Positions 1 through 8,422 of a stretch of 64,000 nt of DNA are shown here, piece after piece. This DNA is from Ascidiaceihabitans sp039975415. GTDB lineage: Bacteria; Pseudomonadota; Alphaproteobacteria; Rhodobacterales; Rhodobacteraceae. The notes beneath the pieces were generated by a model, which was given only the letters and a program-made list of their open reading frames with translations, searched no databases and was not told the DNA's origin. Position 1 is the stretch's first letter. Each line of letters opens with the position of its first letter. Position numbers and translations under genes: made by a program. The stretch lies in NCBI RefSeq assembly GCF_039975415.1, contig NZ_JBDWHD010000004.1; one strand, written 5' to 3'.

Positions 1-1027
1 GGAAAATGGTTTGGCCGGGCACTGAAGTGACAGAAATCCAGCCCCCGTGGTCCGAGATGATTTTGCTGACCAAAGCCAACCCAAGCCCGGTGCCGTTTTC
101 CTTGCCCGACACAAACGGGTCAAACACATCCCCTTTGATGTGTTCTGGAAGGCCTGGACCATCGTCAATAATTTCGATTTGCAAAGGCAGCGACTGACCG
201 GATCCGTCGGCGCGGCGCAAACGGAATGAATGTTCAAAGTAGCTGTGCAAGCGGATCGTCCCCCCCGCATCGCCCGCAGCCTCAGAGGCATTTTTCAACA
301 GGTTCAGGATCACTTGCAACAGCTGATCGGGATCGCCCAAAGCCAAAGGCAACGACGGATCATAGTCTTCGACGATCTTCATCGCAGCCCCGAACCCCAG
401 CAAAGCAGACCGTCGCGCCCGGTCCAAGACGTCATGGATGTTTACAGGTTTGAAATCAGGGGTTTGCAGATTGCCGAATTGTTCGACCTGTTCCAACAGC
501 TTCACAATGCGCCGGCTTTCTTCGACGATCAGGTCCGTCAGCTCAAGATCGCCCGCAGACAAATTCATACTCAGCAATTGGGCTGCACCGGTGATCCCCG
601 CCAATGGGTTCTTGATTTCATGCGCCAGCATTTCCGCCATGCCAATCGCGGATTTGGCCGCGGATTTCACCGTGTGGTTCTGGGTCATGCGCCCGGCCAG
701 TTCACGGGGGGAAATCATCATGATCATTTGCCCCGGCGCCCCCACCAAAGGTGCGATATGCAAAGCGCATTGCAGTGGGGCACGTTGTCCACTGCCCACA
801 TCCACATCATTCACAAACAAGGGTGTGCCCTGATCGCGTGCACGGCCAAATGCTTCTTCAAGCGGGGCATCTATGGCAATCTGGTCCCACAACGGGGTCG
901 CGATGACAATTTTGGCGGATGCGTTTAGAAATCCTTCTGCCGCCGCATTCACGTCCAAAATCATATCCTGACCGTCGATCAAAATGGCGGGTACGGGCAA
1001 AGACGCCCAAATAGACGGATCACTCAT
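1..1027 (-). CDS. ntrB: Nitrogen regulation sensor histidine kinase NtrB, C-terminal end outside window
   Basis: This is the sensor kinase of the NtrBC pair, which phosphorylates NtrC under nitrogen limitation. About 342 codons are present on the minus strand and the frame stays open to the left edge, so the 3' end is missing. The N-terminal ~110 residues look like a PAS sensor. The H-box AHEIKNPL puts the phosphoacceptor histidine near residue 136. An N-box (LLKNASEAA), the DDGPGLP motif and a GTGLGLALV glycine box show an intact ATP-binding domain. The ATG at 1027 overlaps the dusB stop (ATGA), giving the classical nifR3-ntrB order of alphaproteobacteria, in which ntrC would follow to the left. 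Identification is secure; the exact C-terminus cannot be seen. Confidence 0.95.
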   Translation of the reverse strand, partial: MSDPSIWASLPVPAILIDGQDMILDVNAAAEGFLNASAKIVIATPLWDQIAIDAPLEEAFGRARDQGTPLFVNDVDVGSGQRAPLQCALHIAPLVGAPGQMIMMISPRELAGRMTQNHTVKSAAKSAIGMAEMLAHEIKNPLAGITGAAQLLSMNLSAGDLELTDLIVEESRRIVKLLEQVEQFGNLQTPDFKPVNIHDVLDRARRSALLGFGAAMKIVEDYDPSLPLALGDPDQLLQVILNLLKNASEAAGDAGGTIRLHSYFEHSFRLRRADGSGQSLPLQIEIIDDGPGLPEHIKGDVFDPFVSGKENGTGLGLALVSKIISDHGGWISVTSVPGQTIF

Positions 1028-1995
1028 GCCACCACCTGCTGGGCTGTGATTGCATCTGGCAACAGGTGCAGCACCTCTTGCGAGGTTTTGGTGGTGAGTA
1101 CCCTGCGCCGTAAATCTGCCGGTGTTTGGGCGGTGTCCATGAACCAGCCAAGGTGTTTACGCGCGACCCGCAGCCCAAGCGTTTCGCCATAAAATGCAAT
1201 CATCGCTTCATAGTGTTCACACACCAGATCGGCCAGGACGGCGCCGGCTGGCACATCCGGTTTCGGACCGTCAAACAGATCATGTGCTATTTGCGCCAAG
1301 ATCCAGGGACGTCCCTGCGCACCGCGTCCAATCATGACGCCATCTGCACCGGATGCTGTCATGGCCGCTTTTGCGGTGCTGCTACAGATGATGTCGCCGT
1401 TTGCAATCACAGGAATGGAGACAGCGTCCTTAACGGCACGAATGGCCGCCCAATCGGCAGACCCTTTGTAGAACTGACACCGTGTGCGGCCGTGAATGAC
1501 AATGCGCTGGATGCCTGCGGCTTCTGCGCGGCGTGCAATGTCAGGCGCATTCATAAGGGTGTCGTCCCACCCCAAACGCGTCTTCAGGGTCACCGGAATG
1601 TCCACAGCCCGTACCACAGCGTCAATCAGTGTCAGCGCATGATCCGGCGTTTTCATCAAAGCAGAGCCGGAATAGCCGTTCACGACTTTCTTCGCAGGAC
1701 ACCCCATGTTGATGTCGATCACGGCGGCGCCCTGCCCTTCGACCATACGCGCGGCTTCGGCCATCGGGGCGGGTTCGCGCCCCGCCAGTTGTACGGCTGT
1801 GCCCACATGCCCCAACCCCAGCTCTGCCTTTTCACGCGCACCGGGACGTGCATTCAGCATGTCGTGGCTGGCCACCATTTCAGACACAACCATGCCCGCA
1901 CCGAACCGCGCGACCAAATCGCGAAACGGTCGGTCGGTGATACCGGCCAAGGGGGCCAGCATCACGGGCGGCGAAAGTGTCAGAGCGTCAGGCAA
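1024..1995 (-). CDS. dusB: tRNA-dihydrouridine synthase DusB (NifR3)
   Basis: A flavin enzyme that reduces specific uridines of tRNA to dihydrouridine. The 323 residues start with the TIM-barrel signature LAPLAGITDRPFR and carry NMGCPAKKV, which contains the catalytic cysteine, followed by KTRLGWDD and VIHGRTRCQFY. Length is normal for the family. The start at 1995 is a TTG; an AAGGA ribosome site about nine bases upstream supports it and no ATG fits better. It is the first gene of the ntr operon and overlaps ntrB by four bases. The 178-bp gap to the divergent ispD must contain its promoter, but I cannot point to a clear -35/-10 pair there. Confidence 0.95.
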   Translation of the reverse strand: MPDALTLSPPVMLAPLAGITDRPFRDLVARFGAGMVVSEMVASHDMLNARPGAREKAELGLGHVGTAVQLAGREPAPMAEAARMVEGQGAAVIDINMGCPAKKVVNGYSGSALMKTPDHALTLIDAVVRAVDIPVTLKTRLGWDDTLMNAPDIARRAEAAGIQRIVIHGRTRCQFYKGSADWAAIRAVKDAVSIPVIANGDIICSSTAKAAMTASGADGVMIGRGAQGRPWILAQIAHDLFDGPKPDVPAGAVLADLVCEHYEAMIAFYGETLGLRVARKHLGWFMDTAQTPADLRRRVLTTKTSQEVLHLLPDAITAQQVVA

Positions 1996-2173
1996 TCTGC
2001 TTAATCCTTGTGCAATTCAAATCAGATACCGTCTTTTGCCGTTTTGCTCAATACAGACGGGCCAAAACACCGCTTTCAAACCATGCATATGCACAAAATT
2101 TAGGCATCAAGTTCGGCTTTACCCGCAGGCGGTTCATCCCTAAAATTAGCGCAATGGATCAAGGACCCGATTT

Positions 2174-2827
2174 ATGACGCTCGCAGTGCTGATTGTTGCC
2201 GCAGGCCGCGGCACCCGCGCGGGCGGCCCCGTGCCAAAACAATGGCAGCTTCTGGAAGGGCGCAGCGTGTTGTCCCACACCGTCGATGTGTTCAAGCGTC
2301 ATGCCCTTATACACCGGATCGTGCTGGTTCTGCATGCCGATGACATGGACCGCGTGACAGGCGTTACAAAGGTGCAAGGCGGTGCGGATCGTGCCGCGTC
2401 TGTGCGCCAAGGGCTTGCAGCGCTTCAAGACAGCGGTGTGACCCGCGTTCTGATCCACGACGTCGCACGGCCCTGCGTGAGCCATAATACGATTGACGCT
2501 GTGATTACGGCCCTTGAGACCCACGCAGGGGCAGCACCCGCTATTCCTGTCACTGACGCGCTTTGGACCGGAGAGAACGGTTTGGTCACAGGGACACGGG
2601 ATCGCACCGGATTGTTTCGTGCCCAAACGCCGCAAGGCTTCCATCTGGATGCAATCACCAAGGCCCACGCGGCCCACGCCGGAGGCGCTGCTGACGACGT
2701 CGAAGTGGCCCGCGCCGCCGGGATCGATGTGGCGATTGTGCCGGGCGACGAGGCCAATTTGAAAATCACCTACCCCGCCGATTTCAATCGCGCGGGCCGC
2801 ATATTAAGGACAGGCCATGGACATTAG
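2174..2827 (+). CDS. ispD: 2-C-methyl-D-erythritol 4-phosphate cytidylyltransferase IspD
   Basis: It transfers CMP from CTP to methylerythritol 4-phosphate, the third step of the non-mevalonate isoprenoid pathway. The 217 residues show the nucleotide-binding motif AAGRGTR at 9-15 followed by PKQ at 21-23, the VLIHDVARP motif in the middle and TDDVEVARA-type residues near the end. AAGGA lies eight bases before the ATG. The last eleven bases overlap the start of ispF in another frame. In many alphaproteobacteria these two activities are fused in one IspDF polypeptide; here they remain separate but overlapping, which implies translational coupling. Confidence 0.96.
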   Translation: MTLAVLIVAAGRGTRAGGPVPKQWQLLEGRSVLSHTVDVFKRHALIHRIVLVLHADDMDRVTGVTKVQGGADRAASVRQGLAALQDSGVTRVLIHDVARPCVSHNTIDAVITALETHAGAAPAIPVTDALWTGENGLVTGTRDRTGLFRAQTPQGFHLDAITKAHAAHAGGAADDVEVARAAGIDVAIVPGDEANLKITYPADFNRAGRILRTGHGH

Positions 2828-3308
2828 ACCCGACATCAGGCTGGGCAACGGGTTCGACGTACATGCGTTCGGCCCCGGGGATCACGTCACCCTATGCGGC
2901 GTGGATGTGCCCCATACACATGGCCTTGTAGGCCATTCGGACGCCGATGTCGCGATGCATACGGTGACGGACGCGATTTATGGCGCTTTGGCTATGGGCG
3001 ACATCGGCCAGCATTTCCCGCCCTCTGATCCGCAATGGAAAGGGGCCGAAAGCCATATCTTTTTGCGCCATGCCGTAGATCTTGCCACGCAACACGGCTT
3101 TGCCATTTCGAACGTGGATTGCACCTTGATTTGCGAATTTCCAAAGATTGGACCACACAGCGAGACGATGCGCAAAAAGATGTCTGACATCATGGACTTG
3201 GACATAAACCGCATATCTGTGAAAGCGACCACATCCGAAAAGCTGGGCTTTACAGGACGCGGCGAAGGCATCGCATGCATGGCCACCTGCGCCTTGGTGA
3301 AACCGTGA
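2817..3308 (+). CDS. ispF: 2-C-methyl-D-erythritol 2,4-cyclodiphosphate synthase IspF
   Basis: It cyclises CDP-methylerythritol 2-phosphate, releasing CMP, two steps after IspD. The 163-residue protein has the metal-binding pair DVH at residues 14-16 and the GHSDADV and DIGQHFPP motifs. The later TTSEKLGFTGRGEGI segment lines the active site of this trimeric enzyme. Length is typical. It overlaps ispD by eleven bases and its TGA shares one base with the ATG of pgpA, so the block is one transcriptional unit. With dxr at 50 kb the window holds three genes of the pathway. Confidence 0.97.
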   Translation: MDIRPDIRLGNGFDVHAFGPGDHVTLCGVDVPHTHGLVGHSDADVAMHTVTDAIYGALAMGDIGQHFPPSDPQWKGAESHIFLRHAVDLATQHGFAISNVDCTLICEFPKIGPHSETMRKKMSDIMDLDINRISVKATTSEKLGFTGRGEGIACMATCALVKP

Positions 3309-3802
3309 TGCTGGCGCGTATGATCGGAACCGTTCTGGGGGTTGGCTACTTGCGCCCTGCGCCGGGCACTTGGGGGTCATTGGTGGCGCTGCCTTGGGCG
3401 CTGTTGCTGCATGTTCTTGGCGGGTTCTGGTTGCTTGCCATCGGCGTTCTGGCCGCCTTCCTAAAGGGGTGGTGGGCGACTGCGCAAATGACCACTGGGT
3501 CAGAGGATCACGACCCGTCCGAGATCGTGATCGACGAGGTTGTTGGCCAGTGGATCGCTCTGCTGCCTATATCTTACGGGGCTTGGGCCAACGGCGTTCC
3601 GATCACAGCGCTTTGGCCCGGCTGGGTTGCAGCCTTTGTTTTGTTTCGTCTGTTCGACATCTGGAAGCCGTGGCTTGTGGGATGGGCTGACCGGCGTGGC
3701 GACGCGCTGGGGGTTATGTTGGACGATGTGATCGCAGGTGTCTTTGCCGCGATCGGTGTGATGATTTTGGCCGGGATTGCCCATGGGATGCTGATGCAAT
3801 GA
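3308..3802 (+). CDS. pgpA: Phosphatidylglycerophosphatase A
   Basis: An inner-membrane lipid phosphatase that converts phosphatidylglycerophosphate to phosphatidylglycerol. The frame is open from 3275, but the ATG at 3308 overlaps the ispF stop (TGATG) and gives a normal 164-residue protein beginning MLARMIGTVLGVG. Family motifs are PAPGTWGSL, DHDPSEIVIDEVVGQW and LDDVIAGV; the acidic residues are the presumed metal ligands. Several hydrophobic segments match the multi-pass topology. The stop region overlaps pncC by four bases. Confidence 0.93.
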   Translation: MLARMIGTVLGVGYLRPAPGTWGSLVALPWALLLHVLGGFWLLAIGVLAAFLKGWWATAQMTTGSEDHDPSEIVIDEVVGQWIALLPISYGAWANGVPITALWPGWVAAFVLFRLFDIWKPWLVGWADRRGDALGVMLDDVIAGVFAAIGVMILAGIAHGMLMQ

Positions 3803-4272
3803 CCCTTGCCGAACAGATTGTCTCTGCAGCCAAAGCCCAAGGCATATCCATTGCCACGGCCGAAAGCTGCACCGGCGGTATGGTCGCTGCATCACTGACA
3901 GATGTGCCGGGATCATCAGCTGCTTTTGAATGTGGGTTTGTGACCTACAGCAATGCCGCAAAGCAAAAGATATTGGGCGTGTTGCCCGAGACCTTGGACG
4001 CACATGGCGCTGTGTCGGAACCGGTTGCTCTGGAAATGGCACAAGGCGCGATAGATGCGTCGCAGGCCACGTTAAGTGTGGCAATCACAGGCATTGCAGG
4101 CCCCGGGGGATCAGATCACAAGCCGGAAGGCCGGGTCTGTTTTGCAGTCGCGCAAAGCGGTCTGGACGCCACATCGCAGACCATTGAATTTGGGGCTTTG
4201 GGGCGGGCGCAAGTGCGTGCGGCGGCACGTGAGCATGCCAAGCACTTGCTGTTGGCGGCCATGACGCCATAG
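3799..4272 (+). CDS. pncC: Nicotinamide-nucleotide amidohydrolase PncC (CinA C-terminal family)
   Basis: A stand-alone CinA C-terminal domain protein of 157 residues that deamidates nicotinamide mononucleotide to nicotinate mononucleotide in NAD recycling. The family signature AESCTGG is at residues 21-27, followed by VTYSNAAK and the conserved GIAGPGG loop. The N-terminal COG1058 domain of full CinA is absent, which is common in Proteobacteria. It overlaps pgpA by four bases and closes the ispD-ispF-pgpA-pncC operon. Deamidase activity is inferred from the family. Confidence 0.88.
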   Translation: MTLAEQIVSAAKAQGISIATAESCTGGMVAASLTDVPGSSAAFECGFVTYSNAAKQKILGVLPETLDAHGAVSEPVALEMAQGAIDASQATLSVAITGIAGPGGSDHKPEGRVCFAVAQSGLDATSQTIEFGALGRAQVRAAAREHAKHLLLAAMTP

Positions 4273-4449
4273 GACTGCGATTTTACCGCCGCCTATAAAT
4301 TAGACATTTCCTGCGTTTAGCCGCCCAAAAATGCACCACTTGCACAATCGGGCATAAAATGAGCGCCCAAAAGGCACTTTGCTGCTTTTGTCGGCGCGCC
4401 GAGTGCCTATGCCCCTCCCAAAAGTCGAAAAACCACTTGGAGGAACACC

Positions 4450-5631
4450 ATGAACGGAGCCGATACAGCTTGGATTATCGTCGCCACGGCGCTTGTGCTG
4501 CTGATGACATTACCGGGGCTTGCCCTGTTTTATGGCGGGCTTGTGCGCGCCCGCAACGTGCTGAGCGTATTTATGCACTGCTATGCCGTGGCCTGCCTGA
4601 TGAGTGTGCTGTGGCTGGTGATTGGGTATTCCATCGCCTTTGGCGGTGGTGACAGCGGGCTTTGGGGTGGCTTGGACAAGCTTTTGTTGTTGGGTGTGAC
4701 CGCCGACAGCCTGTCTGGCTCATTGCCGGAAATCCTGTTCTTTGCCTTCCAGATGACATTTGCCATCATCACCCCGGCTTTAATTGTGGGCGCATATGTG
4801 GAACGCATTGGCTTCGGGTTTGTGATGTTGTTTTCAGGTCTTTGGATGCTGCTGTGCTATGCGCCGGTTGTGCATTGGGTTTGGGGCGGCGGCATTCTTG
4901 CGGATGGCGGCATTTTTGGCGAGGTCGGCGTTAAAGACTTTGCAGGCGGCATCGTGGTGCATGAAACCGCCGGTTTGGCCGCGCTGGTTTTGGCTGTCTT
5001 CCTTGGGGCGCGCAAAAACCAGACAACACCGCCGCACAATCCCGGCATGGTCATGATGGGCGCTGCCTTTTTGTGGGTCGGATGGTTCGGTTTCAACGGC
5101 GGGTCGCAATTGGCTGCTGATGGTGGTGCTGCAATGGCGATCACGGTTACGCATATTTCGGCGGCCACAGCGTCCCTGTCGTGGGCGCTTTGGGAAAAGA
5201 TCAAGTTCGGAAAAGCGTCTTTGGTCGGCATTGTCACAGGCACAATCGCAGGGCTTGCATCGATTACACCGGCTTCCGGGTTTGTTGGCCCCATCGAGGC
5301 ACTGATCATCGGTGCCGTCGCAGGCATCCTGTGTCAAGAAGCGGTGACGCTGATCCGCAATGGCCTGAAAATCGACGACACATTGGACGTCTTTGCAGTT
5401 CACGGTGTTGGCGGCATCTTTGGCACAATCATGATCGCAGTGTTTGGCGCCGGCACATGGTTTGCACAGCTTGGATCGTTGCTGATTGTCGGTGTGTTTA
5501 CTGTTGTTGTCACTGTGGTTCTGGTTTTGGTGGTCCGCATGATCACGCCGTTGCGTGTTGATGAAGAAACCGAAGTGAACGGTCTTGATCTGGCAGTGCA
5601 CGGTGAACGTGCCTACGACATGTCAAGCTGA
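4450..5631 (+). CDS. amtB: Ammonium transporter AmtB
   Basis: A trimeric inner-membrane ammonia channel of 393 residues with about eleven hydrophobic segments. Conserved pore features are visible: the two histidines in VVHETAGLAALV and FAVHGVGGIFGT, the APVVHWVWGGG segment, and the aspartate just before the first pore histidine. A good ribosome site (TTGGAGG) precedes the ATG. Unlike the usual glnK-amtB arrangement, no PII gene is adjacent; pncC lies upstream 177 bp away. The gene ends at a strong intrinsic terminator. Nitrogen control through the ntrB/ntrC genes at the left of the window is likely, but no convincing sigma-54 or NtrC site could be read in the leader. Confidence 0.96.
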   Translation: MNGADTAWIIVATALVLLMTLPGLALFYGGLVRARNVLSVFMHCYAVACLMSVLWLVIGYSIAFGGGDSGLWGGLDKLLLLGVTADSLSGSLPEILFFAFQMTFAIITPALIVGAYVERIGFGFVMLFSGLWMLLCYAPVVHWVWGGGILADGGIFGEVGVKDFAGGIVVHETAGLAALVLAVFLGARKNQTTPPHNPGMVMMGAAFLWVGWFGFNGGSQLAADGGAAMAITVTHISAATASLSWALWEKIKFGKASLVGIVTGTIAGLASITPASGFVGPIEALIIGAVAGILCQEAVTLIRNGLKIDDTLDVFAVHGVGGIFGTIMIAVFGAGTWFAQLGSLLIVGVFTVVVTVVLVLVVRMITPLRVDEETEVNGLDLAVHGERAYDMSS

Positions 5632-5656
5632 TTACGCTTGGAAATATGACGATCAG

Positions 5657-5680
5657 CGGGCCCTGCGGGGCCCGTTTTTA
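5657..5680 (+). terminator. Intrinsic terminator after amtB
   Basis: A 7-bp G+C-only stem, CGGGCCC (5657-5663) with GGGCCCG (5668-5674), has a four-base loop TGCG and is followed directly by five T residues. It sits 25 bp after the amtB stop and just before the convergent MmgE/PrpD gene. Confidence 0.88.
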
Positions 5681-5691
5681 TGTGTAGAACT

Positions 5692-6990
5692 TCAATGTCG
5701 CAGCGCGGCGGTAAACGCCTTCAAATCAAAGCCACCTGCCCCGTTTGAAGCATCCCAAAGCATCTGTGTACGGTCGCGTCCGATCAAGGCACAAGCTTTG
5801 GAAAAAACCCGTTCTTTGCGGACTTCAAAGGGGGCCGCTTTGGCAAGATCATGGTGGTGTGTATGATCGATCCCGTCGGCCGTGATTGTCACATGCGCCT
5901 CGGTGTCGGACAGCTCTGCATCACCAACGACCGCGACCTTGTCACGCAAAACGACGACTTCAGGGGCCAGAATAACTGAAGGCTCAAACGACACCTGATC
6001 AACCATACCACGTCCCAATAGGGCCATGGCGGCAGTGGCGGAGAGGCTGAACTTTGCCTCTAGGCGCGTTTGTGGTTGCGGGATCGCACAGACATCCAAC
6101 CAGCGCGGATGGACATTGATCTGGATGCGCGACACCTGCGCGGGATCCACTTGGTCTTTTAACGCCAATACCGCTTCAATACTGGCATGCGTGCCGTGGC
6201 AGCATGCGTGATATTTGTGGCTGATGGCGGAAAACAAAGTGCCGTCTTGCATCAATGCCTCTGCGTCCCCTGCCCCGTGATGGGTTGCGCCGAACCCGAA
6301 AGGACCATCCAGAACTTCTGGTGCCCCTTCCACGCCAATCATAGCCGCATGCACAGCTTCGACAGAAGAGGCTGCAGCCATGCCTGCGTGATAGGGTTTG
6401 CCCATTGTTCCAAATTGCACTTTCAACCCTGCGGCGCGCGTTGCGGCAAGGCCAATGGCGCTGTGTGTTTCATCCGTGGAAAGATTGAAAATCGCAGCAC
6501 CTGCAACGGCGGCACCGATTGTGCCTGCAGTGGCTGTTTGGTGAAACCCGGTTTCATAATGCGCCCGCCCCAACCAAAGCCCAACACGAATAGAGGCTTC
6601 TGCACCGACAAGTGCGGCACGCAGGAAAAGGTTCCCGTCGTTGTCCCCTTGCCGCTGTGCCATTGCCAAGGCGGCAGACACGATCACGGCACTGGGATGC
6701 CCGATATGCGCAAAGTGGGTGTCATCAAAATCCAGAGCATGGGCTGTTGTCCCATTCACCATCGCAGCTGCGCGCATTGGCAACATGTGGTCTGCGCCAA
6801 TGACAATCGCGTCCGGTGCCCCGCCATTTTCACTTTCAAGATGGCGCACGGCCTGTGCGACCGGTTCATGACGTCCTGCCAGCGCGCATGCGGCCCAGTC
6901 CAGCACGGACAACCGCATGATGGCTAAAGCGTCCTCGGGGACAGCGTGGACCGATGCAGACATGTCTGCCAAAAATCTTGTCACGCGCAT
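5692..6990 (-). CDS. MmgE/PrpD family protein
   Basis: A 432-residue member of the MmgE/PrpD family, whose characterised members include 2-methylcitrate dehydratase and cis-aconitate decarboxylase. Supporting segments are VNGTTAHALDFDDTH, HIGHPSAVIVSAALA, ETGFHQTATAGTIGAA and the later KYHACCHGTHASIEA. Length matches the family. No propionate-catabolism gene (prpB, prpC) is nearby, so a methylcitrate role is not supported by context, and the true substrate is unknown. It converges on amtB, sharing the terminator region. Confidence 0.85.
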   Translation of the reverse strand: MRVTRFLADMSASVHAVPEDALAIMRLSVLDWAACALAGRHEPVAQAVRHLESENGGAPDAIVIGADHMLPMRAAAMVNGTTAHALDFDDTHFAHIGHPSAVIVSAALAMAQRQGDNDGNLFLRAALVGAEASIRVGLWLGRAHYETGFHQTATAGTIGAAVAGAAIFNLSTDETHSAIGLAATRAAGLKVQFGTMGKPYHAGMAAASSVEAVHAAMIGVEGAPEVLDGPFGFGATHHGAGDAEALMQDGTLFSAISHKYHACCHGTHASIEAVLALKDQVDPAQVSRIQINVHPRWLDVCAIPQPQTRLEAKFSLSATAAMALLGRGMVDQVSFEPSVILAPEVVVLRDKVAVVGDAELSDTEAHVTITADGIDHTHHHDLAKAAPFEVRKERVFSKACALIGRDRTQMLWDASNGAGGFDLKAFTAALRH

Positions 6991-7052
6991 GATCTGTGCC
7001 CCGATTGCCCCATCAGAGCAAGATTGGCACAGCTTGGTTGCGGAATAAACCG

Positions 7053-7502
7053 TCAGCCTGCGGAATAAAGTGTTTCAGCCCGACGCTCAAATGCCCGCAC
7101 AATGCGCTGCATCGCTTCGTTGAACACAACACCGATGATGCCCTGCAAAATCGCGTTCTTGAATTCGAAATCGACAAAAAAGGTCACATTGCACCCGCCA
7201 TCGGTGTCTTCAAACGCCCAGTTGGATTTCATGTATTTGAAGGGGCCATCCAGATATTCTGTGTCGATTTTCCGTGCCGCGGGCCAAAGAACCACACGAC
7301 TGCCAAATCGTTCGCGAAAAACTTTGAAGGAAATAACCAAATCGGCGTCCATGACCACACTGTCGCCCTGAGGCACTTCGGACCGGATCCGGGCCGCTGC
7401 ACACCACGGTAGGAATTCAGGGTATTGGCCGACGTCCGCCACCAGATCATACATCTGTTGTGCGGTATAAGGCAGGAAACGGGTTTCTGAGTGTGTTGGC
7501 AT
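7053..7502 (-). CDS. START-domain protein of the COQ10/RatA family
   Basis: A 149-residue protein of the polyketide-cyclase/START fold related to coenzyme Q-binding COQ10 and E. coli RatA. Typical segments are ADVGQYPEFLPWCAAARI near the start, the EYLDGPFKYMKSNWAFED core and FEFKNAILQGIIG near the end. The frame is open from 7574, but the first 24 codons have no family character, so I chose the ATG at 7502 (MPTHSETRFLPY). Alphaproteobacterial members probably help ubiquinone function; the toxin label sometimes attached to RatA should not be assumed. It is divergent from hpt with 81 bp between the start codons. Confidence 0.85.
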   Translation of the reverse strand: MPTHSETRFLPYTAQQMYDLVADVGQYPEFLPWCAAARIRSEVPQGDSVVMDADLVISFKVFRERFGSRVVLWPAARKIDTEYLDGPFKYMKSNWAFEDTDGGCNVTFFVDFEFKNAILQGIIGVVFNEAMQRIVRAFERRAETLYSAG

Positions 7503-7583
7503 AGGCTCTGGAATACGACAATTGGCTGTGGTGCGTGTTACGGGCGATGTGTTACGAAACCCACGTAAGTGCAAGAGGGTTCC

Positions 7584-8123
7584 ATGCCACAGCGTCCATA
7601 TGTCATAGATCAGATGATCTCCGCCAAGTCGATCGCGGCCCGCATCGAAACCTTAAGCCACGATATTCACGACGCTTTTGAAGGCACCGACAAGCTGGTT
7701 GTTGTAGGGCTTTTGCGGGGGTCATTCGTGTTTATTGCCGATCTGGTGCGAGAGCTGGATTTGCCACTTGAAGTCGATTTCCTTGAGGCATCAAGTTACG
7801 GTGACGGCATGGAAAGCAGCCGAGAAGTACGTATTCTCAAAGACTTACGCGGCGCAATTGAAGGGCGCGATGTGCTGGTGGTCGAAGACATCATCGACAC
7901 GGGATACACCATGCACCACGTTCAAAGGTTGTTGGCCAGTCGCAAGCCGTCCCGTTTAAAAACCATCGCATTGCTGGACAAGCCGACGCGGCGTGAAGTC
8001 GATGTAAAGGCCGATTGGACGGGGTTTGAAATACCCGATGAATTTGTCGTGGGGTACGGGATTGATTTCGCCCAACGCAATCGCAACCTGCCCTATATTG
8101 GCAAGGTCCGCTTCACAGAGTAG
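7584..8123 (+). CDS. hpt: Hypoxanthine phosphoribosyltransferase
   Basis: A purine-salvage enzyme that joins hypoxanthine or guanine to PRPP. The 179 residues carry the PRPP-binding loop EDIIDTGYT at 101-109, the VVGLLRGSFVF segment and the family C-terminus with LPYIGKV. A GTG at 7569 is in frame, but the ATG at 7584 is better placed behind AGAGGG. It is followed by a short hairpin (8202-8216) and a 29-codon gene. guaA, also part of purine metabolism, lies five kilobases away but is not linked in an operon. Confidence 0.93.
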   Translation: MPQRPYVIDQMISAKSIAARIETLSHDIHDAFEGTDKLVVVGLLRGSFVFIADLVRELDLPLEVDFLEASSYGDGMESSREVRILKDLRGAIEGRDVLVVEDIIDTGYTMHHVQRLLASRKPSRLKTIALLDKPTRREVDVKADWTGFEIPDEFVVGYGIDFAQRNRNLPYIGKVRFTE

Positions 8124-8271
8124 CGATGTTTCGCCTAAAACGGGAAGATGCAAAAATTTCTTTACGTATTTGAAATGAATTCTGCTGATACTGGTGATGT
8201 GGCGGCTATGCGCCGCGTTTGATTATTGCCAAGTTCTACCTGTTTTCGCTTTCACTTACGGGGGAAATCCA

Positions 8272-8361
8272 ATGCCATCAGATATTCGCACACCCGGTTT
8301 TTGGGGCCTTGTGATCGCTTGCATGCTTGTCGCACTGATTGTGCCGATCATGTTCGGATGA
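8272..8361 (+). CDS. 29-residue single-pass membrane microprotein
   Basis: A short gene with a strong ribosome site (GGGGGAA, six bases before the ATG) encoding MPSDIRTPGF followed by about 18 hydrophobic residues and ending IMFG. This predicts one transmembrane helix with a short cytoplasmic N-terminus. I do not recognise the family. It lies between hpt and the convergent lipA and is followed 20 bp later by a hairpin ending in TTTTATTC. An imperfect alphaproteobacterial LexA-like direct repeat (GTTC, seven bases, TTTC) lies at 8233-8247, just ahead of the ribosome site. The small size means chance is possible, but start signal, hydrophobicity and terminator together make it credible. Confidence 0.55.
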   Translation: MPSDIRTPGFWGLVIACMLVALIVPIMFG

Positions 8362-8381
8362 AACGGGTCTAAGGGGTTTAG

Positions 8382-8409
8382 GGCGCGATACCAAAAATCG
8401 CATCGCGCC
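8382..8409. terminator. Hairpin between the 29-aa gene and lipA
   Basis: GGCGCGAT (8382-8389) and ATCGCGCC (8402-8409) form a perfect 8-bp stem with a 12-base loop. On the plus strand TTTTATTC follows six bases later. No U-tract follows on the minus strand, so it mainly terminates plus-strand transcripts, and for lipA it could act as a 3' end stabiliser. Confidence 0.6.
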
Positions 8410-8422
8410 AGACTGTTTTATT

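Noticed and set aside
4370..4390. Sigma-54 promoter before amtB
   Set aside because: GGCAC and TGC are present, but the GG-to-GC distance is 11 instead of 12 and the leading T is missing.
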